From Thermoplasmata archaeon (lineage in GTDB: Archaea; Thermoplasmatota; Thermoplasmata; Lutacidiplasmatales; UBA184): a DNA stretch of 5,476 nucleotides. This document shows positions 1-5,398 of this stretch, piece by piece. Numbering within the stretch: position 1 is the first letter of the stretch; the number at the start of each line of letters is the position of its first letter. A program made the translations under genes and the position numbers. The notes below the pieces were generated by a model. It was not told where the DNA came from and did not search any database. It saw only the letters and a list, made by a program, of their open reading frames with translations. The stretch is from assembly GCA_021828715.1 (NCBI GenBank), contig JAJZDF010000061.1, positions 1 through 5,476 of the forward strand, written 5' to 3'.

Positions 1-706
1 CCGTGTGGACGTGGAGCGTCCCCCCGGCGGGCCGGAGGAGCGGCACGGCCCGCGCGACCCACGGCACGGCGCTCGGAAGGTAGCCGAGGAAGACCCGGTC
101 GGCGGTGCCGGTCGCCAGCGGGAGCGTCCGGTTGTCGCCGAGGAGCGGCTCCACGACCTCCCCGACGCCGTTGAGCCGGGCGTTCTCCCCGAGGTAGCGG
201 ACCGACTCGGGGTTGCGATCGACCGCGACGACCCGCGCCGCCCGGCCGACCTTCGCCGCCGGGATCGCGAAGTACCCGATCCCGGCGAAGAGATCGACGA
301 CCGTCTCGCCGGGACGGACGACGGTGCCGGCCCGGGCCCGCTCGGTCCGGTTGCCGGCGGCGAACATGAGGCGCGCCGCGTCGAACCGCCAGCGGACGCC
401 GTGCTCGACGACGGTCGTCTCGGTGTCGGTCCCGAACAGGCGCTCGACCGTCGGCCGGCGGAGCTCGCCCTCGACCGGTCCGGAGAACCGTAGGACGGTG
501 CGGGCGCCGAGCGCATCGGCGAGCGCGGCGGAGAGCTCCCCGAAGTGGGGCCGGAGCTCCTCGGGCCAGCGGACGAGCAGGACGTGCCCCAGGCGCACGT
601 AGCCGTCGGGCAGCGCCGCCGCACGGGCGGGGCCCGCGACCGCCGAAAGATGGGCCCTAAGCCGTTCGACCGGGGCCCGTCGGGGTCCGCGGAGCGGCGG
701 GGTCAC
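1..706 (-). CDS. taw2: tRNA(Phe) wybutosine-synthesis methyltransferase-like protein (Taw2/Trm5 family), C-terminus cut by window edge
   Basis: 235 codons are visible on the minus strand before the gene leaves the window at its 3' end. Residues about 80-127 carry the substrate-side signature of the Trm5/TYW2 family: ELRRPTVERLFG, then EHGVRWRFDAARLMFAAGN with TERAR. A class I Rossmann methyltransferase core follows: motif I VVDLFAGIGYFAIPAA (136-151), acidic motif II VVAVDRNPESV (159-169), and ADRVFLGYLPSA (202-213). Trm5 m1G37 methyltransferases have an NPP/NLP-type motif at that last site. The GY there is, from memory, typical of archaeal Taw2, which transfers the 3-amino-3-carboxypropyl group of S-adenosylmethionine to the tRNA-Phe wybutosine precursor in the cytoplasm. 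The start is GTG at 706-704, overlapping the TGA (705-703) of the upstream regulator, so translation is probably coupled. No in-frame ATG lies before the conserved region, which begins near LPDGYVRLGHVLLV (32-45). A Trm5-type activity is the main alternative. Confidence 0.88.
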   Translation of the reverse strand, partial: MTPPLRGPRRAPVERLRAHLSAVAGPARAAALPDGYVRLGHVLLVRWPEELRPHFGELSAALADALGARTVLRFSGPVEGELRRPTVERLFGTDTETTVVEHGVRWRFDAARLMFAAGNRTERARAGTVVRPGETVVDLFAGIGYFAIPAAKVGRAARVVAVDRNPESVRYLGENARLNGVGEVVEPLLGDNRTLPLATGTADRVFLGYLPSAVPWVARAVPLLRPAGGTLHVHT

Positions 707-1458
707 GACGTCGGGGCCCCGCGCCCGCTCTCGAGGACGACCTCGAGGAACTGCTTCAGGTGGGTGGTCAGGATCGGGTTGTCGGTGAAGCCGCAGGCGT
801 CGAGCCCCGGCGCGGCGAGCAGCGCGTGCGCCCCGTCGGCGAGGACCTCGGTCGCGAGGAGGTTCTCCCGCGGGACGTACTCGATCCCCTCGGGGACCCG
901 CTGGAGCGGGGCGGTGACGAACGTCACCTGGACGCCGCGCTTGACGGCGTGCTGCACCTTCTTGCCGAGCTCGTCGCGGATATCGGCGATCCCCGGGGTC
1001 GTGAGGATGAACGTCCGGCTCGACTGGTCGAGGAGCTCCCCGATCTTCTGGAGGACCCGCTCGCGGCCCGAGAGCAGGTAGACGAGCTGGGGCTCCCCGT
1101 GCTCGGCGACCATCCGGTGGAGGTTCGCGAGCGCCTCGAAGACCTCCTGGATCGCGCCCTTCAGCTGGTCGGCGACCTCGAGCGGGGGGGTCGGTCGGAA
1201 GAGGATCGGCTTGCCGCCGGTCGGCTTCGCATATCCCTTCGCGGCCAGGGACTCGAGGACCTTGTAGGCGCTGGTTCGGGGGATCCCCGCGGCGGTGGCG
1301 AGCGTCGCCGCGTCCCCCACGCCGCGCGCGACGAGCGCGATGTACGCCCGGCCCTCGTACTGGGTGAGGCCGACCCGGGCGAGGACCTCGGTGGCGCGGC
1401 GGAACTCGTCGCTCGTCGGGTTGCCGAGCGCGAGCGCGGTCTCCTCGATCGGCGCCAT
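703..1458 (-). CDS. TrmB-family transcriptional regulator, short form
   Basis: A 251-residue DNA-binding protein. Residues 22-91 form a winged helix-turn-helix of the TrmB type: GLTQYEGRAYIALV (30-43), the HTH around DAATLATAAGIPRTSAYKVL (49-68), then a wing ending in FRPTPP. An amphipathic helix (about 93-120), probably for dimerisation, leads to a phospholipase D-like regulatory domain (about 121-243): LLSGRERVLQKIGELLDQSS, the strand FILTTP, and AVKRGVQVTFVTAP. The protein is about 90 residues shorter than classical sugar-sensing TrmB and seems to lack its C-terminal sugar-binding extension, so its ligand cannot be read from sequence. It lies 51 bases downstream of the lyase gene on the same strand and overlaps the Taw2-like gene by 4 bases. 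ATG at 1458-1456 is preferred because a TATA-like island lies about 30 bases upstream, and no convincing Shine-Dalgarno sequence is seen. It may regulate its own operon or the upstream lyase; this is inference. Confidence 0.92.
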   Translation of the reverse strand: MAPIEETALALGNPTSDEFRRATEVLARVGLTQYEGRAYIALVARGVGDAATLATAAGIPRTSAYKVLESLAAKGYAKPTGGKPILFRPTPPLEVADQLKGAIQEVFEALANLHRMVAEHGEPQLVYLLSGRERVLQKIGELLDQSSRTFILTTPGIADIRDELGKKVQHAVKRGVQVTFVTAPLQRVPEGIEYVPRENLLATEVLADGAHALLAAPGLDACGFTDNPILTTHLKQFLEVVLESGRGAPTS

Positions 1459-1484
1459 CCGCTTCCGCCGGAGGTCCGCGCCGG

Positions 1485-1491
1485 AACTTAA
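1485..1491 (-). promoter_or_regulatory. TATA-like element for the TrmB-family gene
   Basis: The only AT-rich island between the lyase stop and the regulator ATG reads TTAAGTT on the minus strand. It lies 27-33 bases upstream of the ATG at 1458, the usual archaeal TATA-to-start-site distance. Transcription would then begin at or very near the ATG, giving a leaderless mRNA. This implies that the regulator and the coupled Taw2-like gene can be expressed independently of the lyase. Confidence 0.45.
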
Positions 1492-1509
1492 CCCCGCCCC
1501 CGGGTCCGC

Positions 1510-2910
1510 CTACGGGACCGGCTCGGTGAGGCGGAGGAGGGCGGCCCTCCCGAGGAGGCCCTCGACCTCGGCCCGCGTGAGCAGCCCCTTCTCGACGAGC
1601 AGGTCGGGGACGGGCCGCCCCGTCCGGTCCGCCTCGTGGAGGATCTCCGCGACCTTGAGGTAGCCGAACCGCGGCGTCAGCACCGTCGCGAGCGCCGCCG
1701 ACTCCATCAGGAACCGGTCCAAGCGGGCCGGGTTCGCGGTGATCCCGTCGACGCACGAGCGGGCGAAGACCGGCAGGTAGTTCGCGACGATCCCGGCCGC
1801 GAACAGCACCTCGAAGGCGGCGAGAGGCATCATCACGTTGATCTCGAGCTGGCCGGCCTGGACGGCCAGCGCCGTCGCCGCGTCCGCGCCGACGACGTGG
1901 AAGGCGATCATGTCGAGGCATTCGGCGGCGGACGGGTTCACCTTCGCGGGCATGATCGACGAGCCCGGCTGGATCTCGGGGAGCCGGATCTCGTCGAGCC
2001 CCGTCGCCGGTCCGCTCGCGAGCAGGCGGAGGTCGTTCGCGATCCGCGCGAGCTCGAGCGCGAGGTTCCTCAGCCAGCCCGAGGCGGCGGCGAGCGGCGC
2101 CCGGCTCTGCATCGTCTCGAACGGGTCCCGCGCGGTGCGGAGCGGGAGCCCGGTGAGCGCCGCGTACTCCCGGACCGCACGGTCGCGGAACCCGGGGAGC
2201 GAGTTCACCCCGCTGCCGACGGCGCTGCCGCCGAACGGCAGCTCGGCGAGCGCCGCCTCCACCGGCGGCAGGAGGTCGAGCTGTCGGTCGAGCGCCGTCG
2301 CGTAGGCGGCGAACTCGGCGCCGAGCGTCACCGGCATCGCGTCCTTGAGGTGGGTGCGGCCGGCCTTCGGCAGGGCGGCGAACTCGTCCCCCTTCTTCCG
2401 AAGGCTCGTCGACAGCGCGCCGACCGCGGCGCGCACCTCCGCGAGCGCGAAGAGCGTCGCGACCTGGGCGGCGCTCGGGAACGTGTCGTTCGTCGACTGG
2501 CCGCGGTTGACGAGGTCGTTCGGGCTCACGGTCGCGTAGTCGCCGCGCGGCCGTCCGAGGATCTCGAGCGCCCGGTTCGCGACGACCTCGTTGACGTTCA
2601 TGTGGAACGACGTGCCGGCGCCGGCCTGGAAGACGTCGACGACGAAGTCGCCGTTCAGGCGGCCCTCCGCCACGTCCCGCGCCGCCCGCTCGACCGCCTT
2701 CCCCTTCTCCGCGTCGACCGCCCCGAGGGCGACGTTCGTCCGGATCGCGGCGACCTTGAGCCAGCCGTAGGCCCGGACGAGATGCGGGGAGGCGACGAGC
2801 CCGCTCACGGGGAAGTTCTCGCGCGCCCGCACCGTCTGGATGCCGAAGTAGGCGGTGTCGGGCACTTCGCGCCGTCCGAGCGAGTCCTCTTCGGTGCGGG
2901 GAGGGGCCAT
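1510..2910 (-). CDS. aspA: Aspartate ammonia-lyase-like enzyme (class II fumarase/aspartase superfamily)
   Basis: 466 residues from ATG at 2910-2908, close to the usual 465-480 of aspartases. The superfamily catalyses reversible elimination to fumarate; aspartase deaminates L-aspartate to fumarate and ammonia as a cytoplasmic homotetramer. Visible motifs: the N-terminal DSLGRREVPDTAYFGIQT (9-26) and DVFQAGAGTSFHMNVNEV (92-109) with substrate Thr100; QSTND (138-142); GRTHL (184-188) with His187; and the SS-loop GSSIMPAKVNP (316-326) with likely general base Ser317, Lys323 and Asn325. QSTND (fumarases usually have QSSND), the DVFQ..AGTS context and MPAK rather than MPGK favour aspartase. Fumarase remains possible because His187 and TFP after QSTND are fumarase-like. 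The fumarase B-site HPND reads SPND (129-132). The frame stays open upstream to 3093, but that extension is Pro/Gly/Arg-rich, crosses a TATA-like element and is not conserved-looking, so 2910 is chosen. No clear Shine-Dalgarno sequence precedes it. Confidence 0.9.
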   Translation of the reverse strand: MAPPRTEEDSLGRREVPDTAYFGIQTVRARENFPVSGLVASPHLVRAYGWLKVAAIRTNVALGAVDAEKGKAVERAARDVAEGRLNGDFVVDVFQAGAGTSFHMNVNEVVANRALEILGRPRGDYATVSPNDLVNRGQSTNDTFPSAAQVATLFALAEVRAAVGALSTSLRKKGDEFAALPKAGRTHLKDAMPVTLGAEFAAYATALDRQLDLLPPVEAALAELPFGGSAVGSGVNSLPGFRDRAVREYAALTGLPLRTARDPFETMQSRAPLAAASGWLRNLALELARIANDLRLLASGPATGLDEIRLPEIQPGSSIMPAKVNPSAAECLDMIAFHVVGADAATALAVQAGQLEINVMMPLAAFEVLFAAGIVANYLPVFARSCVDGITANPARLDRFLMESAALATVLTPRFGYLKVAEILHEADRTGRPVPDLLVEKGLLTRAEVEGLLGRAALLRLTEPVP

Positions 2911-2970
2911 GGCGCGCGACGGCCCCCGCGCGGGAAAGCGTTTCGGTGCGGGAGCGACCGTCTCGAGTCC

Positions 2971-2980
2971 AACAATTATT
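2971..2980 (-). promoter_or_regulatory. Probable TATA element for the lyase gene
   Basis: AATAATTGTT on the minus strand is the most AT-rich stretch of the divergent intergenic region. It lies 61-70 bases upstream of the lyase ATG, predicting a start near 2945-2950 and a leader of about 35-40 bases. A weaker alternative, AAACGCTTT (minus strand, 2943-2935), centred about 29 bases before the ATG, would give a leaderless transcript. Confidence 0.5.
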
Positions 2981-3023
2981 TCCCGACGAGGAGGAGGGAG
3001 CGACCGGTCGGGCCGAGGGGGGA

Positions 3024-3040
3024 GGGGGGCCGAGCCCCCC
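3024..3040. repeat. Perfect 7-bp inverted repeat with 3-base loop in the divergent intergenic region
   Basis: GGGGGGC (3024-3030), a CGA spacer and GCCCCCC (3034-3040) form an exact hairpin or palindrome between the two divergent promoter candidates. No T-tract follows on either strand, so it does not look like an intrinsic terminator. It could be an operator or simply the product of strong G/C-run composition. Confidence 0.5.
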
Positions 3041-3086
3041 GCCGGGGCCGCCGCCGATCCCCTCCCGTTCCCCCCGGGACGGGGCG

Positions 3087-3105
3087 CCCCCAAAGACTTA
3101 GGGGG
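3087..3105 (+). promoter_or_regulatory. Candidate promoter of the DUF1614-RDD gene flanked by a C5/G5 inverted repeat
   Basis: The AT-rich core AAAGACTTA (3092-3100) lies 44-52 bases before the ATG at 3144. It could serve as a TATA element with a start near 3120-3127 and a leader of about 20 bases. It is framed exactly by CCCCC (3087-3091) and GGGGG (3101-3105). The perfect 10-bp palindrome GGGGCGCCCC lies at 3081-3090, partly overlapping the left arm. A protein bound to these arms would compete with TBP/TFB, but regulation is inferred from geometry only. Confidence 0.4.
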
Positions 3106-3143
3106 CCCCGGACGCTCGCCGGCGACGGTACCGTGAGGGGCAG

Positions 3144-4991
3144 ATGATCGACCCGGCCCAGCTCGCCTTCGACACGGTCGGGAACGCCCTCTCGGTGGCG
3201 TTGCCCGGGCTGCTCTGGGCGGCGCTCTTCCTCGTGGCGTTCGAGCACGGGCCGGCCGCCGAGTCGGTCGGGTTCGGCCGGCGGACGTTCTGGCTGCTCC
3301 TGCCCGCCGCGGTCGCGGTCTCGCTGGCGGACCTGGCGTTCGTCCCGATCGCGAACGACCTCCTCGGGATCTCCCTCGGGGGGGCGATCTTCCCGATCGT
3401 CGTGGCCCTCCTGGCGTTCCACCCGCTGGTCGCGCCGGGATCGGCGCGCCGCGCCGCCGCCGTCTACCTCGTCGGCTTCGGGGCGATCGCGGCCGGCGGC
3501 CTCGGGGTCGTCCTCGCCGTCCCGGCGCCGCTGCCGGGCGCGCTCGGGGTGACGGCGATCGCCGCCGCCGTCCCGGCGGCCGTCTACGCCGTCGGCGCCG
3601 CCCGCGCCGACGGGCCCCTGCGGCGGATCGGGGCGCTGCTCGGCCTCACCGCGGGGGTGCTGGTGCTCACCTTCCTCTTCACGTCGGCGGTCCCGAACCT
3701 CGGGATCACGGAGGCGTTCCCGCAGTATCTCCTGCCGCCGATCGCCGCCGGGCTCGTCGCCGCGATCGTCGCCCCCCAGTGGCTCCGCGGTTCGGAGGCG
3801 CTCGCGCTCCCGGCGGCCTACCTCGCGGCGACGTTCGGGGTGCTCGGCGGGGCGGATATCCTGCGCCAGCCCCCGCTCTACCCGAGCGCCGGCCCCGGCC
3901 TCTACGTGATCGGCGGCGCCGGGGTCTTGGACCTGGTCTACCTCTCGGGGCTCCTCGCCTTCGGGGCGGCCTACGCCGGTCTCCGCGCGTTCGGTCCGGG
4001 GGTGGTGCCGGTGCCGGGCGCCGCGGCCGCCGACCCGGCCCCGACCCCGGTCGCCGAGCTGCACCGGGCGTTCGGCCGCGGCTGGGACGGGAACGTCGCG
4101 GGGTCCCTCGCGGGCGCCTCCGCGGCGGCCCGGAGCGCCGCCCGGGAGGCGGCGAGCCTCCTGGAGCTGCCGCCGCCCCCCGACGACCGCCCGTGGCAGG
4201 GGGTGCCCGTCCCCGGCTGGGTGGTGAGCGACCAGGCGAACCTGGACGCGGCCGCCCGGGCGGGCACGTCCGACCCCCGGGAAAGCTACCGCGGCTGGCT
4301 GACGGCCCGCTTCCTCGTCGCCGCGGCGCTCCCGATCTTCGACCGGCGCTTCGCGGCGGCCGGGCGGCGGACCGTCGCCTTCCTGCTCGATCTCGCGCTC
4401 GTCACCGCGCCGGCGGTCGTCGTCTGGGCCGAGATCGCCGCGCACACGCCGGGCGGCCTCGCCGGCGTCGTGGGGAGCGTGGCGTTCACCGCCGCGATCT
4501 ACGGCTACGTCGCCCTCGCCTTCGGCTACTTTGCCGTCTGCGAGTATGCGGTCGGGACGACGATCGGCAAGCGGGCGCTCGGCCTCGAGGTGCGCGACCG
4601 CCGCCTCGCCCGGCCGGAGCTGCGCGCCGTCCTCGTGCGGAACGCGTTCCGGGCGCCCCTGCTCTCGATCGTCGCGGTCGCCGGGGCGTCCGCGGTCGCC
4701 CTGCTCGTCGTCGGCGGGGGCGCGGGTGCGCTCGCGATCGAGGGGATCGGTATCGGGGCGGGGTCGCTCGCCGCGACGATCCTCGTCGGCGCGGGGGCTG
4801 TCGGCGTCGGCCTCCTCGGCCTCGTCGGCTACCTCAGCATCCTGACGACGAGCGAGCGCCAGCGCTGGGGAGACCTCGTCTCGGGGACGTGGGTCGTCCG
4901 CCGGTTCACGCCTTCGCCGGGGGCTCCGGGGGGGGCGACGATGGGGGGGACGACGTCGGCGCCGGCTCCGCCGCCGGGCCGATCCGGGTGA
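3144..4991 (+). CDS. Multi-pass membrane protein: DUF1614-like domain fused to an RDD domain
   Basis: 615 residues. The N-terminal part (about 1-283) has some seven to nine hydrophobic segments. Two stretches recall the DUF1614 membrane family: NDLLGISLGGAIFPIVVALL (71-90) and GGADIL (235-240) with IGGAGVLDLVYLSGLLAFG (256-274). A hydrophilic linker (about 284-405) contains an Ala-rich helix (319-342), a Pro-rich stretch (343-358) and SYRGWLTARF (381-390). The C-terminus (about 406-588) fits RDD: RRTVAFLLD with the Arg...Asp pattern (408-416), GTTIGKRALGLEV (471-483), and RQRWGDLVSGTWVV (572-585) with the family's late D and T-V motif. RDD proteins are linked to transport of small solutes or ions, and DUF1614 has no assigned function, so no substrate is proposed. 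ATG 3144 has GAGGGG at 3135-3140, a weak Shine-Dalgarno with short spacing. The last 27 codons or so encode a Gly/Pro/Ala tail overlapping the convergent Alba gene. Confidence 0.85.
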   Translation: MIDPAQLAFDTVGNALSVALPGLLWAALFLVAFEHGPAAESVGFGRRTFWLLLPAAVAVSLADLAFVPIANDLLGISLGGAIFPIVVALLAFHPLVAPGSARRAAAVYLVGFGAIAAGGLGVVLAVPAPLPGALGVTAIAAAVPAAVYAVGAARADGPLRRIGALLGLTAGVLVLTFLFTSAVPNLGITEAFPQYLLPPIAAGLVAAIVAPQWLRGSEALALPAAYLAATFGVLGGADILRQPPLYPSAGPGLYVIGGAGVLDLVYLSGLLAFGAAYAGLRAFGPGVVPVPGAAAADPAPTPVAELHRAFGRGWDGNVAGSLAGASAAARSAAREAASLLELPPPPDDRPWQGVPVPGWVVSDQANLDAAARAGTSDPRESYRGWLTARFLVAAALPIFDRRFAAAGRRTVAFLLDLALVTAPAVVVWAEIAAHTPGGLAGVVGSVAFTAAIYGYVALAFGYFAVCEYAVGTTIGKRALGLEVRDRRLARPELRAVLVRNAFRAPLLSIVAVAGASAVALLVVGGGAGALAIEGIGIGAGSLAATILVGAGAVGVGLLGLVGYLSILTTSERQRWGDLVSGTWVVRRFTPSPGAPGGATMGGTTSAPAPPPGRSG

Positions 4992-5268
4992 GCGGGATCG
5001 AGATCGCCGAGACGTTCGCCTCCCGGCCGTCGTGGTTCGTGAGCCGCTCGGTGCCGATCGAGATCGCCCCGAGCTCGACCTGACCCTCCAGGAACCGGCG
5101 CCGCACGACCTCCACGACGTCGACCGCTTTCGCGATCGCGTTCCCCCGGGCGCGCACGACGACCGGGCCGGCGCCCGAGTTGAGCTGGGTGACGACCTGG
5201 AAAACGTAGGTCATCGTCGGCTTGAGCCCGATGAAGACGGTCACGCCGCTGCCCATGCGCTCGCCCAT
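4906..5268 (-). CDS. albA: Alba-family DNA/RNA-binding chromatin protein
   Basis: 120 residues from ATG 5268-5266. Alba forms dimers that coat DNA and also bind RNA in archaeal cells. The Alba fold spans about 10-96: VFIGLKPTMTYV (11-22), VVVRARGNAIAKAVDVVEVV (37-56), RRRFL (56-60), the loop IGTERLTNHDGRE (71-83), and the last strand VSAISIPLTRI (86-96). Arg41 matches the nucleic-acid-contacting Arg42 of Sulfolobus Alba, and Phe59 matches the dimer-dimer contact Phe60. Leu15 replaces the acetylatable Lys16 of Sulfolobus Alba; the next lysine is kept. A Pro/Ser-rich tail (97-120) is extra to the usual fold. The frame is open upstream to a TTG at 5361, but that stretch is non-conserved and Gly/Arg/Pro-rich. 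ATG 5256 would give 116 residues. GGTGGAGGGT lies upstream (5290-5281), too far for a standard Shine-Dalgarno. The 3' end overlaps the membrane-protein gene by 86 bases, tail to tail. Confidence 0.93.
   Translation of the reverse strand: MGERMGSGVTVFIGLKPTMTYVFQVVTQLNSGAGPVVVRARGNAIAKAVDVVEVVRRRFLEGQVELGAISIGTERLTNHDGREANVSAISIPLTRIGPAAEPAPTSSPPSSPPPEPPAKA
4928..4949. repeat. Paired homopolymer tracts G8 and G7 in the convergent overlap
   Basis: G8 at 4928-4935 and G7 at 4943-4949 (plus strand) lie inside the coding overlap of the membrane protein and Alba. A change of tract length would alter both C-terminal tails at once without touching either folded domain. Such tracts are also classic sites of sequencing or assembly length errors. 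Confidence 0.7.
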
Positions 5269-5361
5269 GTTCGACCGGGGACCCTCCACCGCTACATGTC
5301 GCTTTGCGGGCGTCGAGGGGCCGCGGGCCCGCGCCGGCCCGCTCCCGCCACGGCTTCGCAA

Positions 5362-5370
5362 AGGTTATTC
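5362..5370 (+). promoter_or_regulatory. TATA-like element upstream of tRNA-Leu, possibly shared with the Alba gene
   Basis: AGGTTATTC, within an AT-richer island (about 5358-5371), lies 29-37 bases upstream of the tRNA 5' end at 5399, close to the position expected for an archaeal tRNA promoter. Read on the minus strand, the same island (GAATAACCTTTGCG) could drive Alba, with a predicted start near 5335 and a leader of about 65 bases. A second, weaker minus-strand candidate is the ACATGTAG area (about 5292-5299), about 30 bases before the Alba ATG. I see no other gene between 5269 and 5398. Confidence 0.4.
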
Positions 5371-5398
5371 CCCGCCCCCCGTAGCCGCCGCCGACCGC

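Noticed and set aside
5..493. Plus-strand open frame of 162 codons, and overlapping frames at 213-602 and 545-1081
   Set aside because: Antisense shadows of the Taw2-like gene and regulator: Arg/Pro/Gly/Ala-rich, no recognisable domain, and the minus strand carries clear family motifs.
3024..3040. Intrinsic terminator at the G6C/GC6 hairpin
   Set aside because: No T-rich tract follows on either strand, and it lies between divergent gene starts, not after a gene.
2911..3093. N-terminal extension of 61 residues on the lyase
   Set aside because: Gly/Pro/Arg-rich, not aspartase-like, and it crosses the TATA-like element. ATG 2910 gives the usual family length.
1636..3147. Plus-strand open frame of 503 codons opposite the lyase
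   Set aside because: Composition is almost entirely Arg/Glu/Gly/Val/Asp, typical of antisense translation of GC-rich coding DNA; the minus strand has full aspartase motifs.
2976..4445. Minus-strand open frame of 489 codons, Arg/Glu/Asp/Gly-rich
   Set aside because: Shadow of the DUF1614-RDD gene; low-complexity charged sequence with no domain, and it runs across the divergent promoter region.
3779..5083. Plus-strand open frame of 434 codons in another frame of the membrane-protein gene
   Set aside because: Arg/Gly/Pro/Ala-rich out-of-frame reading. The 615-codon frame has membrane segments and RDD motifs.
5269..5361. TTG-initiated 31-residue extension of Alba
   Set aside because: Alba proteins normally start just before the VFIG strand; the extension is low-complexity and would use a rare start codon.
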